Assembly (NCBI GenBank): GCA_029935375.1
Contig: JAOZKL010000012.1
Span: 1-19,171, forward strand
Reading direction: 5' to 3'
Origin: Patescibacteria group bacterium
Lineage (GTDB): Bacteria; Patescibacteriota; JACMRA01
Length of the DNA stretch: 19,171 nt
Positions 6,774 through 14,331 of this stretch are shown here, one piece after another; the first letter of the stretch is position 1, and every line of letters begins with the position of its first letter. The position numbers and the translations under genes are program-made. A model generated the notes under the pieces. It was given only the letters and a program-made list of their open reading frames with translations. It made no database searches and had not been told where the DNA came from.

Positions 6774-7454
6774 TTACTTTTGAAGAGTGCCTTTTTTCCT
6801 TCTTTTAATCTTTTTAAACAGATTTGGTGAAATCTCTGGATTGTCTTCTATGAGCCTACCTATGAACTTATCAAATAGTACGGTATTCTTTATCTTAATA
6901 TGGAAATAGCCCCAAGTTGCTGCCAATGCGGCTCCAGCTGAGTCAAGTATCAAGTCTCTCATTGTGTTTTCAAGATTCGTTTGCATATATTTTGTTTCAA
7001 AGAATATCATTACATCTAATAAATATTCAATAATCTCCCATATTGCACCCCATGCAACTGCAAATACAAAACTGAAGAATGCCATAAAAAATGGTCCGGC
7101 TTTCAGTTTCTTGTTTTGATATAGTATATAAAGTATTCCAAAACCAATTATGCCAAATATTACCCCAGAGATAAAATGCAACATCATATCCCACCAGAAT
7201 ATTTTTTCGTAAAATTCATTTCCGTCTCCTAGATAAAACGAAGCATAAATAAACACTATCGCTATTATTTCTATGTGTATTGGTATTTTTAATTTTTGCC
7301 GTTTCAAAAAGTATCTAGTTGCATATATTATTAACAATATACAAATGCTAATTATAGCCAATGGCCATTTGTGACGAATTAGCCCCCATCCTATTGTAAA
7401 GGCAAGGCTAAATTCTATAAAATGGTTTACCAGTTTTAAAAACTTTTCGAACAT
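6774..7454 (-). CDS. DUF2238 (YjdF-like) membrane protein
   Basis: A 226-aa polytopic membrane protein with about six hydrophobic segments and a basic cytoplasmic tail (KKIKRRKKG). It carries the conserved DUF2238 motifs: WWDMMLHF at 87-94, WEIIEY at 139-144, and NTMRDLILDSAGA at 163-175. The conserved acidic residues within or beside membrane segments resemble those of transporter or intramembrane-enzyme families, but no function is established. It is the first gene of a leftward pair with the GtrA-like gene. Its ATG lies only 6 bases downstream of a weak -10 box, so the message would be leaderless if that promoter is used. Confidence 0.8.
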   Translation of the reverse strand: MFEKFLKLVNHFIEFSLAFTIGWGLIRHKWPLAIISICILLIIYATRYFLKRQKLKIPIHIEIIAIVFIYASFYLGDGNEFYEKIFWWDMMLHFISGVIFGIIGFGILYILYQNKKLKAGPFFMAFFSFVFAVAWGAIWEIIEYLLDVMIFFETKYMQTNLENTMRDLILDSAGAALAATWGYFHIKIKNTVLFDKFIGRLIEDNPEISPNLFKKIKRRKKGTLQK

Positions 7455-7460
7455 GACAAG

Positions 7461-7489
7461 AGTGTTTTCTTTTCTTTCTTTTTTGTCAA
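7461..7489 (-). promoter_or_regulatory. Possible promoter for the DUF2238/GtrA-like pair
   Basis: On the minus strand: TTGACA (7489-7484, perfect), a 17 bp spacer, and AACACT (7466-7461, only 3 of 6). The predicted RNA start coincides with the ATG at 7454. The -10 is weak, but the spacing matches the other promoters here. Confidence 0.45.
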
Positions 7490-7498
7490 ATGAGAGAG

Positions 7499-9346
7499 CT
7501 ATTTTTTTGAATCTGTTTTTCTCCTCATTGTTTGATTTAGAACTTTTTTTCTGATACGGATATTCAGTGGCGTAACTTCTACTAATTCACTGTCATCTAT
7601 ATATTCTAGGCTGGTTTCTAATGTCATTTTTCTTGGTGGCACCAACACAATAGCATCGTCGGATCCAGATGCTCGTACATTGCTTAATTTTTTACCTTTA
7701 CATGGATTTACTTCCAAGTCCCCACTTTTTGCACTTTCACCAAATACAAACCCTTCATAAACTTCTACTCCAGCACCTATAAACAAAACCCCTCTTTGTT
7801 GTGCATTGTTTAATGCGTGTCCCATAGTTTTACCTGTTTCTGTGCTTACTAGGCTTCCACGACCTCCTGTCAATTTTATATCTGCAATTTTATCAAATTT
7901 ATCGAACAATGTATTCATTATAAGAGTTCCCTTTGTTTGTGTTATTAAAAGAGATCTCAGCCCAATTATAGCCCGAGTTGCCATATATGCAGTAAAGTGA
8001 AATTCTGTACCAGATTCGTTTGGGCCTATATGCTTGATGTCAGCATCTCTTTTTCCTAGTGATTGCATTACAGCTCCTTGATATTCTTGTGGTACATCGA
8101 TTTCTACAACTTCATAAGGTTCTTGCTTGATTCCATTAACAGTTTTGAAAATTACTTGTGGGCGACTTACTTCCATTTCAAATCCTTCTCTTCTCATAGA
8201 CTCTATTAAAACAGATAAGTGTAATTCACCACGACCAGATACTATAAATTTATCTTGAGAGTCTGGATGCTTTGAAACATGCAGAGCTACATTCGTTTCT
8301 ATTTCTTTTTGCAATCTATCCCATATCTGCCTAGATGTTGTAAACTTACCTTCTTTTCCTGCCAATGGTGAAGTATTAACTCCAAATGTCATTTGTATAG
8401 TTGGTTCGTCTATAGCAACTCGATCCATGGCTTTGTTGTAACTTTCTGTAGTTATTGTATCTCCAATTCCAATTTCAGATATTCCACCAACCATTACAAT
8501 ATCACCAGCTTCTACTTCCTCTACTTCCTTCAAATTAAGGCCATCAAAAACTAGTAAACTAGAAACCTTTCCTTTTACAGTTTTGTTTTCCTGTATACCA
8601 ACAATAGGCATATTCTTTTTTATAACCCCTGATTTTATACGTCCTACAGCCATTTTTCCTTTAAATTGATCGTAGTGTAAGGCAAGTGTTAATATTTGTA
8701 GTGGATTTACATCCTCAGTAATAGCTTCTCCTGTTTGTGGAGCTGGAACACTTTCTATTACAGTGTCTAAGAAACAGAATAAGTCATCATCTAATTTATC
8801 AGGTGTTAATCCAGCTTTACCTTGAACTCCAATTGCATAAATTACAGGAAAATCTATTTGATCATCGCTTGCATTTAGATCCAAGAAAAGATCTTCTACT
8901 TTTGATAACGTTCTAGCTGGATCAGCTGCAGGTTTATCAATTTTATTTACAATTACAATAATTTTTAATCCTAGTTCAATAGCTTTTTTCAAGACAAATT
9001 TTGTTTGAGGCATCGGACCTTCTTGCGCATCTACTAATAATACAGCTCCATCTGCCATTCTTAGAGTTCTTTCTACTTCTCCTCCAAAATCTGCGTGTCC
9101 TGGTGTATCAATTATGTTGATTTTATGATCTTTATAATAAATACTAGCGTTTTTTGCTTTGATTGTTATACCCCTTTCTTTTTCCTGGTCATTGTTATCC
9201 ATGATTAAGGTTCCAAGGTCTTCTACATTACGAATATCCAAAGATTGTTTGATTATTCCATCGATTAAAGTTGTTTTTCCGTGATCAACGTGTGCAATTA
9301 CAGCAATGTTTCTAATATGCTTAGCAGGGTATTTTGAATTAGTCAT
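7499..9346 (-). CDS. typA: Ribosome-associated translational GTPase TypA/BipA
   Basis: A 615-aa translation-factor GTPase related to EF-G and LepA that binds the ribosome and supports 50S assembly and stress or cold adaptation. The G domain is complete: AHVDHGKTT (18-26), the ERGIT switch I motif (57-61), DTPGH (80-84) and NKID (134-137). Beta-barrel, EF-G-like domains III and V, and the TypA-specific C-terminal domain follow (RGVLFIGAGVEVYEG and the R-G-S-D-D segment near the end). The length is normal. I chose the ATG at 9346; a TTG three codons upstream is in frame but unnecessary, since the sequence MTNSKYPAKHIRNIAVIAH aligns with usual TypA starts. The stop is TAG. Its apparent promoter is about 170 bp upstream, giving the only long leader in this window. 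Confidence 0.97.
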   Translation of the reverse strand: MTNSKYPAKHIRNIAVIAHVDHGKTTLIDGIIKQSLDIRNVEDLGTLIMDNNDQEKERGITIKAKNASIYYKDHKINIIDTPGHADFGGEVERTLRMADGAVLLVDAQEGPMPQTKFVLKKAIELGLKIIVIVNKIDKPAADPARTLSKVEDLFLDLNASDDQIDFPVIYAIGVQGKAGLTPDKLDDDLFCFLDTVIESVPAPQTGEAITEDVNPLQILTLALHYDQFKGKMAVGRIKSGVIKKNMPIVGIQENKTVKGKVSSLLVFDGLNLKEVEEVEAGDIVMVGGISEIGIGDTITTESYNKAMDRVAIDEPTIQMTFGVNTSPLAGKEGKFTTSRQIWDRLQKEIETNVALHVSKHPDSQDKFIVSGRGELHLSVLIESMRREGFEMEVSRPQVIFKTVNGIKQEPYEVVEIDVPQEYQGAVMQSLGKRDADIKHIGPNESGTEFHFTAYMATRAIIGLRSLLITQTKGTLIMNTLFDKFDKIADIKLTGGRGSLVSTETGKTMGHALNNAQQRGVLFIGAGVEVYEGFVFGESAKSGDLEVNPCKGKKLSNVRASGSDDAIVLVPPRKMTLETSLEYIDDSELVEVTPLNIRIRKKVLNQTMRRKTDSKK

Positions 9347-9511
9347 AAAGATCAAATAGTATTGAACTAGTTGTGAGAAGTTTTCTTCGTTGGCTAGATT
9401 AACTCTAGTTTAAGATTATTTAAGATGATATAAAAAGCTCTAATATTTTTTATAGAGTTTAAACTCAGTATAACTGATAATTCATCAAACAAAACTACTT
9501 CGCAATAAGTT
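9347..9511 (-). promoter_or_regulatory. Long, hairpin-rich 5' leader of typA
   Basis: If typA is transcribed from the promoter at 9518-9546, about 165 nt of RNA precede its ATG. In minus-strand order, the leader contains: an inverted repeat at 9477-9465 (TCAGT/ACTGA); a perfect 12-base palindrome at 9466-9455; a stem 9457-9453 with 9442-9438 (CTCTA/TAGAG) followed by C and five T; a long-range pair 9410-9405 with 9370-9365 (AACTAG/CTAGTT); and an inner GAAG/CTTC hairpin at 9388-9377. The palindrome and the T-tailed stem share bases 9455-9457 and cannot form together, as in an attenuator. The stems are AT-rich and weak. I see no known riboswitch, T-box or tRNA in it. Confidence 0.35.
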
Positions 9512-9517
9512 ATAGAT

Positions 9518-9546
9518 AATAAACACCATTTTTGTTTTTTTGTCAA
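9518..9546 (-). promoter_or_regulatory. Possible promoter for typA
   Basis: On the minus strand: TTGACA (9546-9541, perfect), a 17 bp spacer, and TTTATT (9523-9518, 4 of 6). The predicted start is about 9511. It is back-to-back with the serS promoter, with the two -35 boxes 20 bp apart. Confidence 0.5.
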
Positions 9547-9566
9547 TGGTTGATTGCTTTTCTTTG

Positions 9567-9595
9567 TTGACAATTTTAATAAAAAAGTATATTTA
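9567..9595 (+). promoter_or_regulatory. Promoter for serS
   Basis: TTGACA (9567-9572, perfect), a 17 bp spacer, and TATTTA (9590-9595, 4 of 6). A better -10 (TATATT, 9594-9599) lies at a less favourable 21 bp spacing. The leader would be about 25 nt, longer than for most genes here. Confidence 0.5.
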
Positions 9596-9625
9596 TATTA
9601 TATATAAACTTAAGACTAATAATTT

Positions 9626-10891
9626 ATGATTGATATAAGACATTTGGTAGAAAACACAGATTTGTATGCAGCAGAATTGGATAAGCGCGGTAAAGATCCA
9701 ATCATTGCAGCTATTGCAAAAGAGAAGTATATGAAATGGAAAGATGTTCGTGCAGAGCTAGACTTAATAAGAAAGAAGAAAAACGATTTTAATAAAAAAG
9801 TTATAAGTCTTTCTGGAAATGATAGGTTAGAAGCTATATCTGAGATGAAGGAATCTGATATAACTGCAGATCAATTGGTTGAGAAAGAGCGTGAATTACT
9901 AAGTCAGTTAGATGATATGCTTAGTAAGGTACCAAGTATTTCATCAGATAAGACACCTATTGGAAAGAGTGATAAAGACAATGTAGTAATAGAGTCATGG
10001 AATACTAACAAGAAATATGACTTCGAGTTAAAACCATATTATGATTTAGCCGTATACAAAAAATATGTAGATAGTGATACAGGTGCAAAAGTTATGGGTG
10101 CTCGTGGTTATTATATGCGTGGAGAGATTCAGAGGTTGCAAAAAGCACTATTTCGCTTTGCAGAAGATATAATTTTGAAGAACAATTTTGAAGAATTCTA
10201 TGTACCATTAATGTTGAATGAGAAGGTTATGACAGATATTGGTAATCTTCCTGATTTTGATGGTCAATTGTATCAAGTTCCTATTAATGAGTCAACTGAT
10301 TATTATCTTATTCCATCATCAGAGCAGCCTTTAATGTCATATTTTGCAGCTAAAAAGCTAGGTAAACTAGAAGATCCTATATTAGTTTTTGCAAACACAA
10401 CTTGCTTTAGAAAAGAATCTGGAAGCTATGGTAAAGACCAGCAAGGAATACTTCGTGTGCATCAGTTTGAAAAGATGGAGATGGATGCTCTTTGTAAGCC
10501 CGAAGATAATGATAAAGTTTTTGATTTATTTGGTAAGATAAATGAGGAGATATATAACTCACTTGGTTTGGACTTTAGAGCTGTTGAAGTTTGCACTGGT
10601 GATATGCCTAATAAACATTACAGGCAGATAGATTATGAAGCTAATTTCCCAGCTGTGGATAAATATAGAGAGATTTGTTCTAATGGATCTGCATCAGACT
10701 ATCAATCACGTGGGTTGAAAACTACATATACAAATTCCGATGGTGAAAAATCTTTTGCATATAGTCTCAATTGTACTGGCTTGACTTTTAGAACTGGATT
10801 GGCTCTTATGGAGCAATTTCAGACTGCTGATGGTAGGGTAAAAATCCCAAAAGTTCTTGTTCCTTATTTCGGTAAAGATTATTTGGAATAG
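9626..10891 (+). CDS. serS: Seryl-tRNA synthetase
   Basis: A 421-aa class II aminoacyl-tRNA synthetase that charges tRNA-Ser with serine. Residues 1-105 form the N-terminal helical arm (long charged coiled coil, about 30-100) that binds the long variable arm of tRNA-Ser. The catalytic core follows: a serine-binding PSSEQPL segment at 230-236 (family TxE motif), motif 2 FRKESG at 261-266 continuing to RVHQFEKMEM at 277-286, and motif 3 at about 382-415 with R389. The motif 3 lead-in reads LNCTGLTFRTGLA where most bacterial enzymes have LNGSGLAVGRTL, a mild departure. The start is ATG with no Shine-Dalgarno sequence. It ends with TAG five bases before the -35 box of the HtrA-like gene. Confidence 0.97.
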   Translation: MIDIRHLVENTDLYAAELDKRGKDPIIAAIAKEKYMKWKDVRAELDLIRKKKNDFNKKVISLSGNDRLEAISEMKESDITADQLVEKERELLSQLDDMLSKVPSISSDKTPIGKSDKDNVVIESWNTNKKYDFELKPYYDLAVYKKYVDSDTGAKVMGARGYYMRGEIQRLQKALFRFAEDIILKNNFEEFYVPLMLNEKVMTDIGNLPDFDGQLYQVPINESTDYYLIPSSEQPLMSYFAAKKLGKLEDPILVFANTTCFRKESGSYGKDQQGILRVHQFEKMEMDALCKPEDNDKVFDLFGKINEEIYNSLGLDFRAVEVCTGDMPNKHYRQIDYEANFPAVDKYREICSNGSASDYQSRGLKTTYTNSDGEKSFAYSLNCTGLTFRTGLALMEQFQTADGRVKIPKVLVPYFGKDYLE

Positions 10892-10895
10892 TAAT

Positions 10896-10924
10896 TTGAC
10901 CATAATCAAAACTTTGTGTAAACT
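10896..10924 (+). promoter_or_regulatory. Promoter for the HtrA-like protease gene
   Basis: TTGACC (10896-10901, 5 of 6), a 17 bp spacer, and TAAACT (10919-10924, 4 of 6). The predicted start, about 10931, is three bases before the ATG at 10934, so no room remains for a ribosome-binding site. Confidence 0.6.
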
Positions 10925-10933
10925 ATAGATAGT

Positions 10934-12370
10934 ATGGCACAATTTGGTGGTTATACCGATTATAATGATCAATATTCTGATCCCAATCAATATGTTCAAC
11001 ATCAAGGGCAAGATGTTTATGTGCAAAACGATGATCTTTCTTATCAAGGAAAGAATTTTAATAATCAGTATAACGATCAATCATTTGGTAGTGTATCTAG
11101 TCGAGCACAGGATCCACAACAAAGTTTCAATGCTGGAGGTGTTGCCAAGCCCTTAAATCAAAAATTAGTTGATTTAGAATCTGTTTTAGATTTGGATCAC
11201 GATGATGAGATTGTTGAAAAGGTTGTTGTAAAGAATCTCAGAACTGGGTTGCTTGTGTTGATAACAGTTATTACAATTAGTCTTTCATTTGTAGCTGGTT
11301 ATCTTGGTTATGCGCTTGCGGGAGATCGTAATGCTGAAATAGTTGATATTGAACAAGGGCAATTAGAAGAAAGCGAAGAAGTTTTTAATAACAGTACTAC
11401 TCCTGTAGAGCAAGTTAGTATAACATCTCTTTCTGATACTATCGAGAAGTTGCTTCCGTCTGTAGTTAGTATTATTGGTATTGAAGAGGTTGGACAAAAT
11501 ACAATAACGACATCAGGAACTGGATTTGTTGTCTCATCTGATGGTTATATCATCACAAATCGTCATGTTGTTTACAAACAAAATGCGGAGTATAGTATTA
11601 TTCTTAACAATGGTAAGATCCTTACAATGGAAGTTATAGCAATAGACAGTGGTCTTGATATTGCTATTTGCAAAGTTGACTATAATTTTGATTCAGAAGT
11701 TGTTAAATTTGGTAATTCTACTGATATTCAGATTGGTCAGGTTGCGGTTGTTATCGGTAATGCTCTTGGTGATTATTCTAACAGTGTTAGTGTAGGAGTT
11801 ATTTCTGGCCTTTCTCGTCAGATTGAAGTTAATAACAGAGTGACGGGTAAGTTAGAAACTATGAAAAATATAATTCAAACAGACGCTAGTATTAATAGTG
11901 GTAATTCTGGAGGACCTCTTTTTGATTCAGATGGTTTTGTGGTTGGTGTTAATGTTGCCAAGCAAGTAGATGGAGAAAATATTGGATTTGCAATTCCAAT
12001 TGATATTGTAGAGCCTTTGTTAAAGTCTGTGATGCAAACTGGGAAGATTACAAAAGCTTTTCTAGGGGTTCATTATATCAATATTGATCCACAGATTATA
12101 ATCGAAAACAATCTCAAGGTTGAATATGGCGCATGGTTAAAAAATCAAACTCCTTCAAAAGATGCAATTGTCGTAGGAAGTCCTGCCCAAACAGCTGGTC
12201 TTATGGAAGGAGATATAATAACACAAGTTAATAATGATAAAATAAGTTTGTATAATAATCTTGAAGTTTTAATACAAAAACATTCAGCAGGGGATGTTAT
12301 TATAGTCAAATTTTTACGAGATGGAGTAGAAAAAACATTAGAAGTTACACTTGGTCAATACAGTGGGTAA
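10934..12370 (+). CDS. HtrA/DegP-like membrane-anchored serine protease with PDZ domain
   Basis: A 478-aa envelope quality-control protease. Residues 1-70 are a cytoplasmic low-complexity region rich in Gln, Asn, Tyr, Asp and Ser. An acidic segment follows, and one membrane helix at about 104-130 places the rest outside the cytoplasm. The trypsin-like domain (about 165-365) has the full triad: H211 in NRHVV, D242 in LDIAIC, and S325 in GNSGGP. One PDZ domain fills about 375-478 (GSPAQTAGLMEGDII). HtrA proteins cleave misfolded exported proteins, with the PDZ domain sensing substrates. The long Tyr/Gln-rich cytoplasmic head is unusual compared with DegP/HtrA, although many Gram-positive HtrA proteins also have low-complexity N-termini. 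It has its own promoter; dnaX follows after 44 bp. Confidence 0.95.
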   Translation: MAQFGGYTDYNDQYSDPNQYVQHQGQDVYVQNDDLSYQGKNFNNQYNDQSFGSVSSRAQDPQQSFNAGGVAKPLNQKLVDLESVLDLDHDDEIVEKVVVKNLRTGLLVLITVITISLSFVAGYLGYALAGDRNAEIVDIEQGQLEESEEVFNNSTTPVEQVSITSLSDTIEKLLPSVVSIIGIEEVGQNTITTSGTGFVVSSDGYIITNRHVVYKQNAEYSIILNNGKILTMEVIAIDSGLDIAICKVDYNFDSEVVKFGNSTDIQIGQVAVVIGNALGDYSNSVSVGVISGLSRQIEVNNRVTGKLETMKNIIQTDASINSGNSGGPLFDSDGFVVGVNVAKQVDGENIGFAIPIDIVEPLLKSVMQTGKITKAFLGVHYINIDPQIIIENNLKVEYGAWLKNQTPSKDAIVVGSPAQTAGLMEGDIITQVNNDKISLYNNLEVLIQKHSAGDVIIVKFLRDGVEKTLEVTLGQYSG

Positions 12371-12372
12371 GG

Positions 12373-12401
12373 TTGACAATAACAAAAAACTTACAAAGAC
12401 T
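12373..12401 (+). promoter_or_regulatory. Possible promoter for dnaX
   Basis: TTGACA (12373-12378, perfect) begins two bases after the HtrA-like stop codon. After 17 bp comes AAGACT (12396-12401, 3 of 6). TATAGC at 12403-12408 is a better -10 by sequence but lies 24 bp from this -35. The start would be 7-14 nt before the dnaX ATG. Read-through from the upstream gene is also possible. Confidence 0.4.
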
Positions 12402-12414
12402 GTATAGCATAATT

Positions 12415-14292
12415 ATGGCTTGGTATAATAAATATAGACCAAAAACTTTTGACGATGTGGTAGGTCAAGAACTTGTTAAAAAAGTATTGCAGAATGCTCT
12501 TAAGAAAAACAAAATAAAACATGCGTATTTGTTTAGCGGTCCAAAAGGAACAGGCAAAACAACTCTTGCTAGGATTTTTGCAGGCAGTCTTAACAGTTTG
12601 GAAACTAACCCTGATGCCAAAATAGATATAATAGAAATGGATGCTGCGAGCCATACTGGGATAGATGACATCCGCCAGCTTAAAGAATCTGCAAATATTC
12701 CTCCAGTGTATGCAAATTATAAAGTTTATATAATTGATGAGGTGCACATGCTTTCAAAAAGCGCTATGAATGCATTGTTAAAAGTGCTTGAAGAGCCACC
12801 AAAATACTTAGTTTTTTTACTGGCCACAACTAATCCTGAAAAATTACTGCCAACAGTTCTTTCTCGTTTAACAAAACTAACTTTAATTAATCACAGTATT
12901 GAGGGGTTATTAAGTAGATTGAAATATATTGCGGATAAGGAGAATCTAGAGATGTCTGATAATGCAATGACTCTTATAGCCAAAAGAGGTGTTGGTAGTC
13001 AGAGAGATTCTATAAATTTTCTTGAAACAGTTGCAAGCTATGAACTGGGTAGTTATGATAGTTCCAGTGTTGCAGAGTTGCTTGGTATGTTACCAACTGA
13101 ATTATTATCTCAGACTGCAGAGTGGTTGATGGCTGTTTATAATGACAGTGGTTCTGATAAAGTTTTTTTAGAGTTGTTACCAAAGCTAGAATCTTGCGGC
13201 ATAGATGGCGAGAGTTTTTTGGCTCAATTATTAGAATTTTTGTTAGATACGAGTCTAAATGGTAATAGAGGGTTTGATGGGATTATTGTTCCCATTGCAG
13301 AGATTTTAGATCTGAAACTTCCTCTTACAGAGGTTGTCAGCGTTATGATACTTGTTCGCTCTAAGTTAAGTACTGTATCGCAACATAAAAAAAAAGGATT
13401 GCAGGCAGGCAATAATATAGAGTTGGTAAAAAAACCTTCAGTTACTTCCAAACAACAGTTTGAAAAAAAGCCTTTATCAGAAAAAATTAAGTTACAAGAT
13501 AGTGATCTTGTATCTAAGGATTTAAATGAAGAAAAAGTTGCTAAGCAAGAGCAAAAAATTGTTAAAACTGAAAAGATTGTTGATTTGAAGGATGTTCCCG
13601 CAGATTTGGAAGGGCAAAAAGATAATAAAAAAGAACAAATAGCAACTGTTTTGAAACATGTAGAACCAAAACAATCTACTTTAAAAATTTCAGCTGAGGA
13701 TATGAAGTCGTTTATTCTAGACTTACAGAAAGAAAATGATTGTCCCACACAGTTCAAGATGATTAAGTTGTCTGAGGTTGGATTTGACTCTGATTCTAAT
13801 GAGCTTAATATGACTCCTTCTGTTCCATTGTTTCAAACTGCGTTAAGATCTTCAAAACTTGTAGAATGGATATCTCAGAAGGTTAAAGATAAGTTCTCTA
13901 TTGACATAGAGGTGGTTGGTGCCAAGAAGGCTATTTTGGATAAAAAAATCTCTATTGAGAATGTTGTCAAAAAAGTTGATAAAAAGAACGAGAGTCAACA
14001 GCGAAAGAATTTAGATTTTGATAGTTTTATATCTCAATCAAAACAATCTGATAGTACAGTAGTTAAAGATTATAATAATGTTGCAGAACCTGTCCCGCAG
14101 AAACAAAAAGATCTCGTTGAAGGTGAGATATTTTATTCTATGTATAAAACATTACCAGAGAATATGGACGGTAAGGGTGTGAAAATTAGAAAAGCAGTTG
14201 TACAAAAACCAATAAAAGAGGATTTGGAGGATGTTGTGGAGCAAGATGATAATTTTGACAATGTCGCAGAGGAGATGTTTGATTTTGAATAA
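12415..14292 (+). CDS. dnaX: DNA polymerase III subunit gamma/tau, zinc-module-less
   Basis: Clamp-loader ATPase of the replisome, 625 aa. The AAA+ core shows Walker A GPKGTGKTT (42-50), Walker B with DEVH (108-111), sensor 1 TTN (138-140), the SRL Arg finger region (150-152), and sensor 2 in GSQRDSINFLE (R197). The collar domain runs to about 320. The usual four-Cys zinc module between Walker A and the IIEMDAASH segment is absent; there is no Cys before C261. A Lys/Glu-rich linker (about 330-465) leads to a C-terminal tau-type domain (about 467-550) and an acidic end. I chose the ATG at 12415 because MAWYNKYRPKTF is the classic DnaX opening; a TTG 14 codons upstream overlaps the promoter. 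An A9 run at codons 325-327 and an A-AAA-AAG heptamer at codons 350-352 could generate a shorter gamma form. Confidence 0.95.
   Translation: MAWYNKYRPKTFDDVVGQELVKKVLQNALKKNKIKHAYLFSGPKGTGKTTLARIFAGSLNSLETNPDAKIDIIEMDAASHTGIDDIRQLKESANIPPVYANYKVYIIDEVHMLSKSAMNALLKVLEEPPKYLVFLLATTNPEKLLPTVLSRLTKLTLINHSIEGLLSRLKYIADKENLEMSDNAMTLIAKRGVGSQRDSINFLETVASYELGSYDSSSVAELLGMLPTELLSQTAEWLMAVYNDSGSDKVFLELLPKLESCGIDGESFLAQLLEFLLDTSLNGNRGFDGIIVPIAEILDLKLPLTEVVSVMILVRSKLSTVSQHKKKGLQAGNNIELVKKPSVTSKQQFEKKPLSEKIKLQDSDLVSKDLNEEKVAKQEQKIVKTEKIVDLKDVPADLEGQKDNKKEQIATVLKHVEPKQSTLKISAEDMKSFILDLQKENDCPTQFKMIKLSEVGFDSDSNELNMTPSVPLFQTALRSSKLVEWISQKVKDKFSIDIEVVGAKKAILDKKISIENVVKKVDKKNESQQRKNLDFDSFISQSKQSDSTVVKDYNNVAEPVPQKQKDLVEGEIFYSMYKTLPENMDGKGVKIRKAVVQKPIKEDLEDVVEQDDNFDNVAEEMFDFE
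13387..13395 (+). other. A9 slippery run in dnaX, candidate programmed slippage site
   Basis: Nine consecutive A bases encode K325-K327 directly after the collar domain. Gaining one A leads to a TAA at 13413-13415 (333-aa product). Losing one leads to a TAG at 13418-13420 (334 aa). Downstream, A-AAA-AAG at 13464-13470 lies in the correct frame for -1 ribosomal shifting, with a -1 stop at 13488-13490 (358 aa). Thermus dnaX uses an A9 transcriptional slippage site and E. coli dnaX uses A-AAA-AAG ribosomal frameshifting to make gamma. Confidence 0.5.
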
Positions 14293-14297
14293 AATGC

Positions 14298-14326
14298 TTG
14301 ACTAAAACATATTTTTTCTGTAGTTT
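14298..14326 (+). promoter_or_regulatory. Possible promoter for pyrG
   Basis: TTGACT (14298-14303, 5 of 6), a 17 bp spacer, and TAGTTT (14321-14326, 3 of 6). The predicted start coincides with the ATG at 14332. The -35 begins six bases after the dnaX stop codon. Confidence 0.45.
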
Positions 14327-14331
14327 TAAAT

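Noticed and set aside
9347..9355. TTG start of TypA three codons upstream
   Set aside because: The ATG at 9346 fits the family start, and no signal favours the TTG.
12373..12414. TTG start and 14-residue extension of DnaX
   Set aside because: It overlaps a TTGACA box, and the family normally begins at MAWYNKYRP.
13224..13757. 177-residue antisense ORF within dnaX, and similar long shadows at 15252-15695 and 10706-11080
   Set aside because: They lie opposite well-supported genes, have Ser/Cys/Phe- or Ile-rich antisense composition and show no domains.
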